This document shows positions 20,920-33,184 of a stretch of DNA of 64,000 bases, one piece after another. The notes beneath the pieces were generated by a model, which made no database searches, was not told the DNA's origin, and saw nothing but the letters and a program-made list of their open reading frames with translations. The position numbers and the translations under genes were made by a program. Source of the stretch: Echria macrotheca (taxonomy: Eukaryota; Ascomycota; Sordariomycetes; Sordariales; Schizotheciaceae); the NCBI GenBank assembly GCA_030411725.1, contig MU839846.1:310001-374000 (forward strand). Direction: 5' to 3'. Numbering within the stretch: the first letter of the stretch is position 1; the number at the start of each line of letters is the position of its first letter.

Positions 20920-23065
20920 GATCGAGGAAATGGCGACAAAATGGCGGCGATGCGGTGGTCAGTCCGGTCAGGTCGCGACTGGAATGTGGACGACGGCGAG
21001 GATGGACGTGGTGGGGAGACGGTGTGGGAATTGTGCTTTGTGGTGGTGATGCTTTTTCACGGATGGGCGGCAACAAGTGCGTTGGCCCAGGCTGATGGCT
21101 CGCGCGGAAGGGCGATCCACAGGTCGGGGCGTAAAGGGGTAGAGGCAATCAGCTGGGGTGAGAATGTGCCGTCAGGTTTTGGCGTCGCAGATTATTTGCG
21201 CGTCGGCGACAACGGTCGTGGCCTTGACTGGGGATGGGGATGATGGGTTGGTGGTGTGCATCGGGGGGGTTGTGGGAGGAAGAGTCGGGGATGGGAATGG
21301 CGTGGAAAAGTTTGGTTGCCTCGAACCCATGATGAGGGCGGTGGGCGTCCACCTGTTTTGCCTTCATGCTGCCAAAGAGAAAGGTCGGGCAGGTCGACTT
21401 GTTCGCACGAACCGAGGGCACTGCGCGGAGACCCGTCTCCAACAAGGGAGTCTCGTCTATTTTTTCGGGGCGCATCTCCAACCCTAACCCGAAGTACCTG
21501 CGTACTGTCAGCTCTACCTGCAGCCAATCACCGGCACCGGCGCCAAGGCACAGCTAATTGCACAATCACATCCTGCTTGTTCCGGTCTCACTCGAGCTTC
21601 ATCGTGGCCGATTTTGGCGGAAGCACGGAATCCAGTGATGCAAAACATTTGGTGAGGTCGTGAGGTCAGTAATGTTTGTGTTCTTATTTTTTTACTTTAA
21701 GAAACATCCAGCTACCCTTGGAACCCAACAACTCGTCGTGGCAGCGTTGCTTGCCCATATGTGTCCTCCTCTGCCAACAACCCGTTTGGGAGAAGTGAGT
21801 GAGGGTGGTCGGTGGCTGGGCAGACACCCGAGCACCACTTGACCTCTCATCCATTCATCCCTCCTGGAATGGGGAATGGGGGCGGGCCTCCTCTCACCTG
21901 CTGATGAGCGAGCACCTCCTGCATATTTTGGAGGCCCGGAAGAAACGGGTTCATGTTGGGTGTCGCCCACCCAGCGTCATTTTTTCCCGCCCGACTGCGC
22001 TCACCAGAGTGCAACCCAAATGGGCTTGGAAGCAGCTGGAGCCGTGGATAATCGCCGTCTTCTCTGGGAACAACAAGGGGACGGGCGATGCTTTCGCGGC
22101 AAAGCTTCGTCAGACCAATCGCCTCGCAACCAAAGATTGGCACCACGAATTTGCATGGTTCCACATTCTCCAGCTCCGAGGGCAGATCAGATGCGGCGAC
22201 GACGATTTACTCCTTCGGCCAAATTGTGAAGGCTACAAGAATGCAGCGTGGGTAACCCAAACCCTCACCATCGATTCCGGCACACACCGGTCTGCCAGAT
22301 GCAGCTGAGTAATTCGCACGGTGACAATTGTCGGTGCAATTGATCATCAGTGGGAGAACAGGACAAATCAACACGTTGCCTAGTTTTGATCAGAGGCATC
22401 TATCTCTCTTTGTCGCGCTAGAATTGGGTGATGGCGCAACCTCCAAGCGGAGGCGTCTGTTAGCAGCATCGTATACGTGGACTACTTCTGAGCTAAAGCA
22501 AGCAGCTAAAGCAAACTTGGGCTCTTGCTTTGGCTCGGAAGTGTTCCATTTGTCTATACGACGGCGCCTTCCCCAGATTCAGGGTCCTCCCAAAATCGCT
22601 GCCAGTGCGGCAACACGGGAGCACCGTACGAGCAGCGACACCGTTCCGTGCCGCTGTGTCTCAAAACATTTAAGGTTCCTCCGCGGATGCCAGGCCGGAC
22701 ATTCCAACGCCTAGCTTGGCCTGCCGGCGGCGGATCGAGGAAGACGCACGGGGGTGTGGCGAGAGTGATTGTGAAGCTGTCGCCAAGTCACCGACTCCCC
22801 CAGACTAGGATGACCATGGTAGTTATCGGCCAAAACCCGGCCATGACATTCCGTATATGGTGGTTGCCCGGATATGCTCCAACCAAGAGAATGTGTTGCC
22901 ATGAGTGCATCCAGTCGTCAACTTGGGGGATAAGGGGCAACAGCTGGGTGACTGGCGGGAAAGACATTGGGAATGGTGACGGCGACGGTGGCCTATATAA
23001 TGGAGCAGGCGAGGGCGTTGGATGTTCCGTCTTTTCAGCATCAGATACGGACTACCAAGATCACA
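20920..23065. other. divergent intergenic region between ies4 and the chitinase-like gene
   Basis: 2.1 kb with no convincing gene. It contains the promoters of both neighbours; a clear TATA box lies 67 bp before the chitinase-like ATG. Frames here have no recognisable domains. Confidence 0.55.
22993..22999 (+). promoter_or_regulatory. TATA box of the chitinase-like gene
   Basis: TATATAA preceded by GGCC and about 70 bp before the ATG at 23066. Position and sequence fit a core promoter with a short leader. Confidence 0.55.
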
Positions 23066-26000
23066 ATGAAGCCGCTCATCCTGGCGACTGCCCTCTCGCT
23101 TCTGGCCATCACTGCGGTGGCCTTACCCCTGATCTCAGACACAAGTGGCCGTGATGGTCTTGTCCCTGATACCTCTCCGCCATCGAACCAGCACTGCCCA
23201 CCGAGCAATGCCCCAGCCCATCTGGAAAAGCGAGCTGCCAGCGGCGTCTCGGTCAAGAGGCTCACGCTTGATCAGCTCTGCCAGATTCTGGCTGAGCTGC
23301 TTTCCGTTCAAGGTCAAGTAGCCGATCTACTCCCAACCATCTCCGCCGCAGCCCCCGACGATAGCGTCCTCGGTGGTCTCCTCGGCGGTCTCGCCGGGCT
23401 CCTCCCCCCTATCTCGTCGGTTGTCGGCCAGGTCGTCTCCCTGCTGTTGCCCGGCCAGGCGACGGCGGTCGACGGCCAGCTCGTCGCCATCCCCATCACA
23501 CCAACAGCATCAGACCTCACGATCGACATTCCAGCCGACATCCTCTCCGACCCGAGCGCCCTGGTTGGGTCCGAACTCAGCGGGCAGATCTCTCAGCTCG
23601 CCGAGCTGTCCGATCCCACGGCCGTCGTGTCGGCGGCGGCCGCGCTGGTCTCGAGCATCCTGGCTCCTGTTGTAAGTCCCGTCCCCGCGCTGGTCCCTGC
23701 TGATCTTGCTTTAAGTCTAGCCGGCCTCGGGGCCGCGAGCGCCGCAACGTGCATCACGACCATTGTTACCCAGGTTGTTGGGGATGTGACTAGATACGTG
23801 ACTGTCACTGTCACGGAGCAGGGCCTAGCCGCCCAGGTTCCGTTGGCCTCGGTGAACGTCGGTCTGCCCGGCAACGTCCCGGCCGTGCCGACGCCTGGTC
23901 TTTCTGTTTACCTTCCGGGAGTCACGGCTGGGGTGTCGGTTGCTCTGCCCGCTGGCGGTGTAGCTGCTGGTGCGACGCTCAAGCTGCCCGGCGGATTGGA
24001 TGCCGGCTTGTCGGTCAGCTTGCCAAACCTTCTGCCGACATTGTCGCTTCCGAGATTGAGCGTGCCGAACGGGGTGCCTTCTGTTCCGTCCGTTGTGGTT
24101 TCGGTGTTGCCGGTTTCCGTTCCCGGCGTTCAGCTTCCGTCGGTTTCACTTCCGCTGTCAGTGCCTTCGGTGTCCGTACCGGGCATCTCCTTGCCGACTT
24201 CCAAGGTCCCGTCCTTACCGGAGCTGGGTGCCGCAGTGCCGTCACTTACGATACCCAGCGTTTCTCTTCCGTCTATACCATCGCTGGCTATCCCTTCCGT
24301 CTCCACGCCAAAGGTTGCGGTCCCTCCGGTTGCCATCCCGTCGCTCCCTTCCGTGGGTGTCCCGCTGTCAGTGGCGATACCGAGCCTACCGTTGCCAGGC
24401 GTGGCTGTTCCTTCTTTGGCTGGCGTTGGTATTCCATCGCTGTCTCTCCCAAGTGTATCACTACCAGCTATTTCATCAGTGTCAGTTCCAAAGGTCACGT
24501 TGCCAACGGTTGGCGCTCCCAGACTTCCAGCAGCGGATATAGCGTCGGCCGCCTTGTCGGTATCCATCTCGGTACCAAAAGTGTCACTGCCGTCGTTGCC
24601 GACCCCGAGCGTTGCTCTGCCCATTCCATCCGTACCATCAGTATCAGTTCCCGGACTGAGCGTGCCTTCGCTGCCAGGCCTCGCTGCTCCGGCTCTGTCT
24701 ACGGTCAAGGCCCAGTCAGTTCCCAACGTTGGCATTCCCGCTGTTTCGCTTCCGTCGTTGTCAGAACCATCCCTCTCCATCCCGAGGGTATCTTTACCAA
24801 CGCTGCCTTCTCTCTCGGCTCCCAACCTCGCGATCCCGGCTCCGGCTCTGGCAGTTCCGTCGGTGTCCATTCCGGCCGCCCTAGTGCCCAGCATCGCCGT
24901 CGCCGTACCATCTCTCGTGATACCCGGTGTTCCGCTACCATCCCTCGCCCTGTCTTTGCCCCCGGTATCTGTCCCCAAGGCTCCGGCGGTTTCAGCCCCC
25001 TCCGTAGCCGTCCCCGGGATAGCGCTGCCGAGCATCGCGATAGCGAACCCGTCCCTGCCACTTCCCTCCTTGTCGGTCCAGGGAGTTTTGTTACCGTCGG
25101 CTTCACTGCCCAGAATCTCGGTTGCTGCCGGTGTCTCCCTGGCTGGTCCTTCGTTGTCACTACCGTCGGTGGACATACCCCGTGTGTCGCTGGCCCTCCC
25201 GGCGCTGGCGGTACCTTCGCTAGCGCTGCCGGGTGTCTCGATACCGTCGGTAACCCTACCCGTCGTTTCGTCGCCTACGCTGCCCGGGGCGTCACTCCCA
25301 ACTGCGTTACCAGCGCTATCTCTGCCCGGGATTTCGCTGCCCACAGTTCTGCCGGCGGTTTCGGTACCCGGGGTCTCACTCCCGCTGCCCGCGGGTCTTC
25401 CCGAGATATCGCTGCCGTTGTCAGCGGGCCTCCCGTCGGTGTCCATCCCGGTTGCGCCACTGCCGTCGGTGTCTGTCCCTAGGGTTCCGCAGGTATCCAA
25501 CGTTGTGCCAATTTCCGAGGTGTCTGCCGTCCTCCCCGTCAAAGGGATTCCTTCTGTTGCTGTGGTTCCGGCTGTTGTCCCGGTTTCCAAGGTTTCGGCA
25601 GTGCTCCCTCTCGTCGGGGTGCCATCGCTTCCGGTTGCCGAGATAGTGAGCGAGGTTGTCTCGGTCGTCGGAGCTCTCCCTACGGCGATCCAACTTCCTC
25701 CCCTCAGTTTTGATCCTCCGGTGAGCATCCAGACTGGCCTACCGGGGCTGTCACTCTCTACCAGTATTTCGGGCCTGCCGTCGAAAGGTCTACCATCGCT
25801 TCCTCCGAAGTTGCCATTGCTGTCGCTGACTGAGCTTCCTTCTCTTGCATTGACGGGACTTCCCTCGCCCTTAGCAGCATTGTCTGCCGCTCTCCCGTCG
25901 GTTCTACCAAGTGGACTTCCTCTCACAGGTTTGCCATTGCTGCCGTTGACCGGACTACCCTCACTCCCAACTGATATCCCGTCACTTCCCCTGACCAATC

Positions 26001-27898
26001 TACCAGCTGCCCTTTCCTCCCCTCCCCTTCCAAACATCCCCCCATTACCATTATCCAACCTCCCCTCGCTTCCCACCATCAACCCCCTCCTCCCCTTGAA
26101 CGCCGCCCCCAGCTTCATAACCGTCACCGTCCCCCCCCTCGCCTGCACCGACACCACCTACCCCTGCACCACCCGAACCAGCACACCATCCTACATCAAC
26201 ATCGGCCCCCTCCCTCCTCCCCCCATCCCCACCACCACCTCTCTTCCCCCATCCTCCCAACAACAGCAACAACAACAATCCCGCTACCTCTTCAACCCCC
26301 GCTCCTCCCAAAACATAGCAGTCTACTTTGGCCAATCCCCCGCGACAACACGCACCTCCCTAGCCGACCAGTGCGCCGACCCAAACATCGACATCGTCAT
26401 CCTCGGCTTCCTGACTTCCCTTCGTTACAACAACACCGCCGGGGCCTTCCCGCGTCTCGAACTCTCCGCCGCGTGTCCGAGTCTGCAGACGGAGGTGATG
26501 CAGACCCTCGCGCCGGGACTGGCGTATTATCCCCAGCTCGAGGCGGATATCCTCCGCTGTCAGGGGCGGTACGGAAAGAAGATTTTGTTGAGTCTGGGCG
26601 GCGCGGGGAGTGGTGAGGGCTTGGGGATTGGGTCCGATGAGGAGGCGGGGGGTGTGGCGGATGTGTTGTGGGGGTTGTTTGGGCCGCCGGGGGTGGTGGA
26701 TGAAGGGTTGAGGCCGTTTGGGGGGGCGGTTGTGGATGGGTTTGATTTGGGTATGTTTTTCTGCTTTTCTTTTTTCTTCTTTCCTCTCTTTTTGTTTTTT
26801 TTTGTGAAAGATGGGGTAGTCAGTCTCTCTCGTGTGTGTGTGTGTGTGTGCTGATGTGAAAAAAACAGACAAGTCAGACGGACTGCCGGATCACTGGGAC
26901 ACGGTGGCCACGGCGCTCCGGACAAAGTTTGCGACGGACACGTCGAAGGACTATTTCCTGTCGGCGGCGCCGCAGTGTTTGTTTCCTGACGCGTCGATTC
27001 CGTTGGGGTGGCTGGTGCAGAGTAATTTTGTGTGGCCTCGTGAGTTTTTTTTTTTCTTTTCTCTTCTTCCTTTTCTGTAGGAGCTATATCAGGTGATCAC
27101 CGTTGGATGATACTCTTGTGCATCTATCTGCCCTCGATATATATCCTCTGGTCTATCCTGCCCCTTACCCCCTACCCATATCCCATCTCCCAAAACCACC
27201 CTTTCTTGGGAGATCATCCGTGACCCGACCCCTTATCCGATCAACATCCCCCACTTTCCCATTCCACATCACCATTCATCCCCCCTTCCTTCCTTCATAC
27301 CACCTCCCGCAACGCCCAACCACCCAAACAAACGACCACCATCCCAACCAACTCCCAAACAAACCATCCATCCCCCCCTCCCTCTCTCATACCACCTCCC
27401 GCAACCCCCCTTTCCCCAACCACCCATCCACCTAAACAACCCCCTCCGCCTCCCCCAACCAACTCCCAAACAGTACACAAACCATACAACCACAAACAAC
27501 AAAATACTAACACTTCCCCCAAAAAACAAGAATTCTTCAACAACCAAAAATGCGACCTAACCTCCCCCTCCCTCCCAGACGCCCTATCCCAATGGTCCCG
27601 CATCCTCGCATCATCAATAGTCCCCCTCTCCGACGCCTCCCCCTTCCGCACCCGCCTCTACGTAGGCGTGCCCTCGTGGCCCGACGCGGCGCCCTCCTCG
27701 TACGCCGCGGCGTTTGGGACAGGCTGGCGCGGTGTCGTCTCGTTTGCGCGCCAGATCAGACTATTTCTTTCTGAAGGGGGTGGGGGAGGGACTAATTTGG
27801 GGGGGATGATGTTCTGGGATGGGCCGGAGGGGGGGGAGAATGTGCTTGGGGGTTTGAGTATTCTGGGCTGGGCTAAGCGGGGGCTTGTTTCTGGGTAG
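23066..27898 (+). CDS. secreted GH18 chitinase-like protein with long PSVSLP repeat region
   Basis: Exons 23066-26750, 26869-27039 and 27531-27898; introns of 118 and 491 nt join in phase 1 (second branch ATACTAAC), giving 1407 residues. Residues 1-20 are a signal peptide (MKPLILATALSLLAITAVAL), with a possible Kex2 site at LEKR (53-56). A short helical part is followed by about 700 residues of Pro/Ser/Val/Leu repeats (about 275-1010). The C-terminal 330 residues are a class III-type GH18 barrel: NIAVYFGQ, VDIVILGF-like IDIVILGF, KKILLSLGGAGSG, VVDGFDLDKSDG, YFLSAAPQC and FFNNQKC. The catalytic DxxDxDxE reads DGFDLDKS, so the proton-donor Glu is replaced by Ser and normal chitinase activity is doubtful. 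Likely an extracellular or wall-bound chitin-binding or structural protein. The ATG was chosen by signal peptide and TATA position. Confidence 0.82.
23890..26100 (+). repeat. coding minisatellite-like Pro/Ser/Val/Leu repeats
   Basis: The DNA encodes imperfect units of the type VPSVSLPSLP and SVPGVSLP, about 9-14 residues each, over about 2.2 kb. Unit order and length vary, as expected for slippage and unequal exchange. The frame stays open throughout. Confidence 0.85.
27040..27530 (+). other. long C-rich intron of the chitinase-like gene with direct repeat
   Basis: 491-nt intron, far longer than the others here. It contains two direct copies, 27296-27361 and 27389-27472, both beginning CATACCACCTCCCGCAAC and ending near CCAACTCCCAAACA. 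Confidence 0.7.
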
Positions 27899-29269
27899 AT
27901 TTTTGTGGTTTGTGTTGTGTGGTGTCGTTGATGATGGCGTTGATGATGATGATGGTGTTGTCGTGGTGGGTTGGGATGGTTTGGTACTAATTGATGCTCT
28001 GGGCGGCTCTGCCTAGGGTTGGTTGTTCGGTAATAGGGGTGTTTTTTTAAAGGTTGAATGGGTGGTTGGTTGGGTTGATGTGTGTGCGGTTACAAGTACC
28101 AAATTGATCTCTCTCTCCCTCCCTCTCCGGCTTGTCCTTGGTTTATTTTTTATTGACTTTCGATTCCTCCCGACTATCTCTTCGCCCGTTGTATGCCCAC
28201 CCACATCAAATTTGATACCCACCATCTGACAATAAATATCTAAAGTAGAAGACTCGACGTACACAACTTATTAGATGGCCCGGATGACAGGCTTCATATA
28301 TAATCTTCCTTACCTCCTGTCTCGGCCCTTTCCGCCCGTCTTCCCTCGCCTTCTTTTATCGCCCACCACCCCAACAGGTCCCATCATCTCCTCTCTAAGC
28401 AACTCAGGCTGCCCTCGCAAAACACGCCGACAAGCAAGCCCTTTGATCTGACGTAGAAATCCAACGGGCGGCGTGTGGTTACAACAACGGCAAAAACTTC
28501 TCTCGGTCCTCCGGTCTCAGACTCTCGTACTAGGTCTAGCCAACAAACCCGGTGTCGAGCGTGTGGTCCAGCTGCCATGACAATGTCCCAGTCACCAGGG
28601 TGCTGGTCTGTCTATACGCATATACCTATCCGCATCCTTGTACGTCATGAGATTTCATTCACTCAACAGAAAATCAAGCACCGGGTATGCTCTACTACTT
28701 CGTACTCCGTACCCCTTACTCCTGTGAACACTTTCTTTTCCTCCAGTCTTAGACATGATTCCCTGCTATACTTGACTGATACCTGACACCTGACCGTTGC
28801 AAGAATGATTCAGTCCGCAAGACATGCCTCAGCCATGACAGCTCCGAGAGTCTTGACATGGGTGATGCAAGTGTACATGTTGAGATATCTGTCGCGGGGT
28901 CCTGCCATGTTGGTTGTCTTATCATCCTCATCACACCGGACACCAAACTCCCACCTTTAACAATCTCCAATAAACGAAAATCATATCACAAAAGACCAAA
29001 AAATCAACAACACACAAGCACAACCACAATTCCATTCCCATTACCCCTAGACCCAACCCGAGATATGTACCTCTCCACCCACCCATCATAACTCAGTCAC
29101 TCCCCTTCCCGTCACACATCACAATCATAACAACCCGAAAGCCCGACATAACCCCACAGAAACAAACAACACACCCTGTACTAAACTTGAAGACCGAAAA
29201 ATAAAAACATCACAACCCGAGCTTTGTTCCCATTTCATCATCATCAAGTCATGTAGAGAAGCGAAGAAA
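27899..29269. other. convergent intergenic region, nothing identified
   Basis: 1.37 kb between two 3' ends. No coding frame above about 100 codons has a recognisable product. Confidence 0.55.
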
Positions 29270-31690
29270 TCAGTCCGCCCGGCCACCGCCGGCGCCCCGA
29301 TAACTCCCCATCTTCTCAATCGAACTCATAATCCCGCTCCGCATACCCATACCGCTGCCCGGCCGCGGCACGCCCGTAACATTCCCGCCAATGGCGGTGC
29401 TCTTGGCCCGCTCGTGCGATACTCGCCCAATCTTGCTGCCCGTCCTGGCAAGACCACTACTGACTGACCCGGGGGCTTTGAGTCCCGACGTCCGCCCCGT
29501 GCTGAGACGCATCGCGCTGCCCGTGTCGACACCACCCCCGACACCGCCCATATGTGTTGATCGCGCCGTCAGCGGGGTGCTCCGCGGCGGCGGCATGCTG
29601 GCGCGCTTGGGGGTACGATTCGTCGACGGCGTGGGCGGCTGCTGCGGTTGTTGCTGCTCCTCCGTCTCGCTGCGATTAGCATTATTCCGCCCGTTGGCGT
29701 CGCCACCGACAAAGGTCTGCATGTTCATCATCTCCTCGGCCAGAATCACCAGCTCGCCCTTCTCGACGCGCTCGCGCTCCAGCAAGACCCTAAGCTCGGC
29801 ATTGTCGTCCTTGATAGTCTTGATCACGGCCTCGAGCTTCTCGACCTCGGCTTCGAGCTCCTTGATGTGCGCGGCATCCTTGGCCTTCTCGGCCTTGCGC
29901 TCGTCCTCGAGCTCGGCCAGCCGGGCGAGATCGACCTTGGTCATGGTGGCGTCCCGTCCGACCCGCAGCTCCTCGTTCTCGTGGGCTAGGTCGTCCACCT
30001 GCGCCTGCAGCTCGCGCACCTTCTTATCCCACCGGTTCTCGTAGCTCTTCTTGAGGGCCGCCACCTTGGTCTCGTGCTTGCTCTTGTAGAGGGCGTGTAG
30101 CTCGCGGGCCACGCGCTCGACGGCGATCTCGACCTCCTTGTTGGAGCCGGCGGCGGTAGGGCTCTTGGTGCCCGCCTCGGCGGCTGCCGCGGCAGCTTCG
30201 GCGCTGGCCTTACCAGCCCGCATGCCGGCCATCTTGCTCTCGGCGTCCTGGGCCATCATCTCGGCAGCCTCGCGGCGCTTCTCGGATTCGTCGAGCTTAA
30301 ATTCGAGCTCCTCGCGCTCGCGTTGACTGAGGACAATCTCCTCCTTGACCTTGCGTAGCACCACCTCCATCTCGCGGCCGCGTTTCTCCCAGCTGTCGCG
30401 CTCGGCTTGTAGCGAACCTTGGGAGCCCTGAATCTCACGCAGCTGCTCCATGCATTCTCCCACGCGCTTCTCGGCGTCGCCGACGGCTGTCTTGAGCGAC
30501 AGCACCTCGGCCTCCTTGCCGCTGAGGGATGCCTTCAGGCTGCTGATTTCCGACAGGAAACCCGACTTGAGCGACTCGAGCTCCCGCGGCGTCACCGTCG
30601 GTATGCTGCGGGGCGTGGGCATGGGCGGGATGTCGAAGTCGAGCAGGTTGACGAGGTTGTTGCCCTGGCGCTGTGGGGTTGCCGCCATGGCGCCATTGAC
30701 GCCCGGGGACGGGTTGCCGCGTCGAGCTGAGAGCGGGTACCCGCCGAACCTCAGCTGTTCGGTAAAGTCCAAGAGGTTGGTGGTATTCCCAGTTTCGTAT
30801 CGATCCGGCGCCGTCCCATTTCCACGTGGTGTTCTGGCGGCACGTGGCGTGGCGCCGCCCATGGCAGAGAACTTGGTCGGGCTGTTGCTCCTCATATGCG
30901 CCAGCATGGTCATGTTGGGCACCGACGAGAAGGTGCTGAAGGTGCTGATCATGGTATCATCCATCCCAGTTGGCTCCTCCTCTTCGTAGATATCCGGCTC
31001 CATGCCCTGGCCAGCAGCCGGGACCTGGTTGTCGTCGGCAGCTGCCCCCATGAGCATGGTATCGTCGGCCTCGGCCTCGGCGTCGCCGTCGGGCCCCTCA
31101 TCCTCAAAGATCTCAATCGCGTGCTTGAGCCCCTCGTTGTCCCGGATGGCGTCTTGGAGGCTTATCTGGCGCTCAGGTGCAGGGCGGGGCGTGGGCGTCT
31201 CGTTGACGACGGCGGCGAGGGCGCTGACCTTGACGGGGAAGCGCCTGATGGGCGACGAGAGCTTGCGGGGACTCTGGGGGACCGCCTTCGCGGGAGCTGC
31301 AGGGTCGTCGGCCGGCCGTTGGTCTGGGGAGGTGGGGGGTGGCGACTGGCGCAGTGGCTGCGGCTGGTGCTGCTGGAGGATCTTGAGCGGTGAGAGCTCG
31401 CTGCCCGAGATGACGCGCGACATGGGCCGGGTCTTGGGCGGCGACGGGCCCCGGGGCGAGTTGTTGTCGTTGACTACCTGGGACATGAAGGGCGAGCTGT
31501 GTTCATTCTCGACGTTGCAGGTCGTGGTCGTGGTGGTGGTGCGCGAGACCGAGTAGCTGTGCAGGTCGAGGTCTGGGTCTCCCTTGGCCGTGGCGGTTTG
31601 GAAATGCGAGCTGCTCTTGGTGCACTGGCTCGGCGTCGACGACGAATTGAGAGCGGAGCTCGGCGTAGGCGATAGTGGCCCAGTCTGCAT
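29270..31690 (-). CDS. large coiled-coil protein, possibly spindle/microtubule-associated
   Basis: Single exon of 806 residues from the ATG at 31690. The first 130 residues are disordered and Ser/Pro-rich with many proline-directed sites (SPTP, SPPK, SPRK), suggesting CDK-type phosphorylation. An acidic segment (IEIFEDEGPDGDAEAEADD) and two similar short motifs, NLLDFTEQL and NLLDFDIPP, follow. Residues about 360-690 form a long, nearly continuous coiled coil, with ELHALYKSKHETKVAALKKS in its centre. The tail is basic, Ser/Arg/Gly-rich and probably microtubule- or nucleic-acid-binding. The layout resembles fungal Fin1- or TACC/Alp7-like mitotic proteins, but I cannot place it in either family with confidence. 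It lies on the same strand as stuA, 1.5 kb downstream of the stuA stop. Confidence 0.8.
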   Translation of the reverse strand: MQTGPLSPTPSSALNSSSTPSQCTKSSSHFQTATAKGDPDLDLHSYSVSRTTTTTTTCNVENEHSSPFMSQVVNDNNSPRGPSPPKTRPMSRVISGSELSPLKILQQHQPQPLRQSPPPTSPDQRPADDPAAPAKAVPQSPRKLSSPIRRFPVKVSALAAVVNETPTPRPAPERQISLQDAIRDNEGLKHAIEIFEDEGPDGDAEAEADDTMLMGAAADDNQVPAAGQGMEPDIYEEEEPTGMDDTMISTFSTFSSVPNMTMLAHMRSNSPTKFSAMGGATPRAARTPRGNGTAPDRYETGNTTNLLDFTEQLRFGGYPLSARRGNPSPGVNGAMAATPQRQGNNLVNLLDFDIPPMPTPRSIPTVTPRELESLKSGFLSEISSLKASLSGKEAEVLSLKTAVGDAEKRVGECMEQLREIQGSQGSLQAERDSWEKRGREMEVVLRKVKEEIVLSQREREELEFKLDESEKRREAAEMMAQDAESKMAGMRAGKASAEAAAAAAEAGTKSPTAAGSNKEVEIAVERVARELHALYKSKHETKVAALKKSYENRWDKKVRELQAQVDDLAHENEELRVGRDATMTKVDLARLAELEDERKAEKAKDAAHIKELEAEVEKLEAVIKTIKDDNAELRVLLERERVEKGELVILAEEMMNMQTFVGGDANGRNNANRSETEEQQQPQQPPTPSTNRTPKRASMPPPRSTPLTARSTHMGGVGGGVDTGSAMRLSTGRTSGLKAPGSVSSGLARTGSKIGRVSHERAKSTAIGGNVTGVPRPGSGMGMRSGIMSSIEKMGSYRGAGGGRAD

Positions 31691-33184
31691 CGTAGAGTAA
31701 AACACTGGGCTGCAGTCGCTGTCGCTGGTCCAGGATCGGTGGGAGCGAGTCTGGAAGGCGGCGTTGTTGCGAGCAGTCCCAACTCCCAGGTCGCTTTATT
31801 TTCTACTGTCGGCCAGCCAGCCAATGGGAGACCCGCCGTCCGCCAGTGTTTACCGGGCAACACGCTGGGATCGCCTGTCTCACGTGACCAGCACCCCTCA
31901 AATGTTTCAACTTGAATGGCCCGTCTGGTTGCTGCACCTGTCAGGGGCAGCCGGCCGAGTCAACAGGCACTCGACAGAATCATGTCTGTATCCGCATGCA
32001 AAGCCGCAAACCACACATCTTCACCTGCGCCTCCGTCCATGTCGATAGTCTGATCGACCTGCGCCAGCTTCGCGACCACATACACAGGTAGAAGATACCT
32101 TAGGCTCGCGCACGCCGGCACAAAGGCGTTTTCCGCGAGCAGCTCGATGTCCAGAAGCTGTATTTAAACTCAAAGCCGTCCCCGTCGACAGAATCCTCTC
32201 CTCCCGTCCTCCTCCCGCCTCCTTCGACACAACAGCAACACGCACTATCGCACACATTCAGTATTCCGAGGGCTGCCACGCTTTCTCGCATTTGTTGTTA
32301 ATATCTACAGCCCTCTGCCAACTATCAATCAACACTACCCGCCGCGCTCGGGGGATTCTTGTAAACCCTAGCCGGCCACCCCCCAAAATAATGAACAGAA
32401 TGCCACAAAATTCTGTACCCAAACACTACCCATCTCCACGTCTTTTTTGAAGAAACGAAAAATTGGTCATGAGCCTCGTTAACAAGGAAATCGACAGTCG
32501 GAAAAAAATACCTCCTCTCTGTTTCTCTCCTCACCAATTCCGACAAAGTCCCAAAACAAAACAGCCATAATCACAGATGAACGCCACAGAAGAGAGCGAG
32601 GGAGCCGCGGCTCCTTTTCTGTATCGTCATCGCGTGTCCCCGCCTAGGATCGTCACAGGCGGTCTTTTGGTTTGCCGTCAATCATGACCTGCCGCGTCCG
32701 CTCTCCCCCACCCCCCCAGACACGACGCCGGCATCTCCCCGCCAATTATGTCCCACTCATGCAAACAAACTAGGATTTCATCAGCCATTTACAGCCGTAG
32801 CAGGACGTCGGGCAACAAAGGAGAAGTCGTGGCTCGTAACCATGTGTCCTGAAGAAGAGAGGCCATCAAGTCGTCTTCAAGGAATACAAAAGCGAAGAAT
32901 CTGGAGCCGAGCGAAAACGAGAAAAAAAAAAACAAGTATCCAACGAGTGTCTTGTCCACGGGAAGGGACAGAACCCACGATGTCCCCGAGAAGCTCCCTT
33001 CCAGTCGATTAGAGTAAGCGCCTTGGTTGGAGGTCGGGCCAACTCGGTTTAGTGGTTAGGCTGAAACCATGCTTGCCCGCAGTCAGACGAGCAGGTCGAA
33101 ACCCCGACCATAACATATAATGGTGTATCGAGACGAGCTTGGAGACCGCGGTGGCCGCGTGATGCGGTGTTACGGTGAGCCATT
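31691..33184. other. intergenic region between coiled-coil gene and stuA
   Basis: 1.5 kb holding the promoter of the coiled-coil gene (right to left) and the stuA 3' UTR. A tRNA-like but non-foldable stretch at 33032-33109 was examined and rejected. No other gene is supported. Confidence 0.55.

Noticed and set aside
24130..26157. 675-codon open frame antisense to the chitinase-like gene
   Set aside because: It mirrors the low-complexity repeat: the biased codons of Pro/Ser/Val/Leu leave no stops on the other strand. Its Gly/Asp/Thr product has no domain, and the sense frame has signal peptide, TATA box and GH18 domain.
33032..33109. tRNA-like stretch with GGTCGGG/CCCGACC ends and a TTTAGTGGTTA box
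   Set aside because: The ends pair, but no proper T-arm, D-arm and 7-base anticodon loop can be drawn together; the B box lacks a base. At best a degenerate relic or chance.
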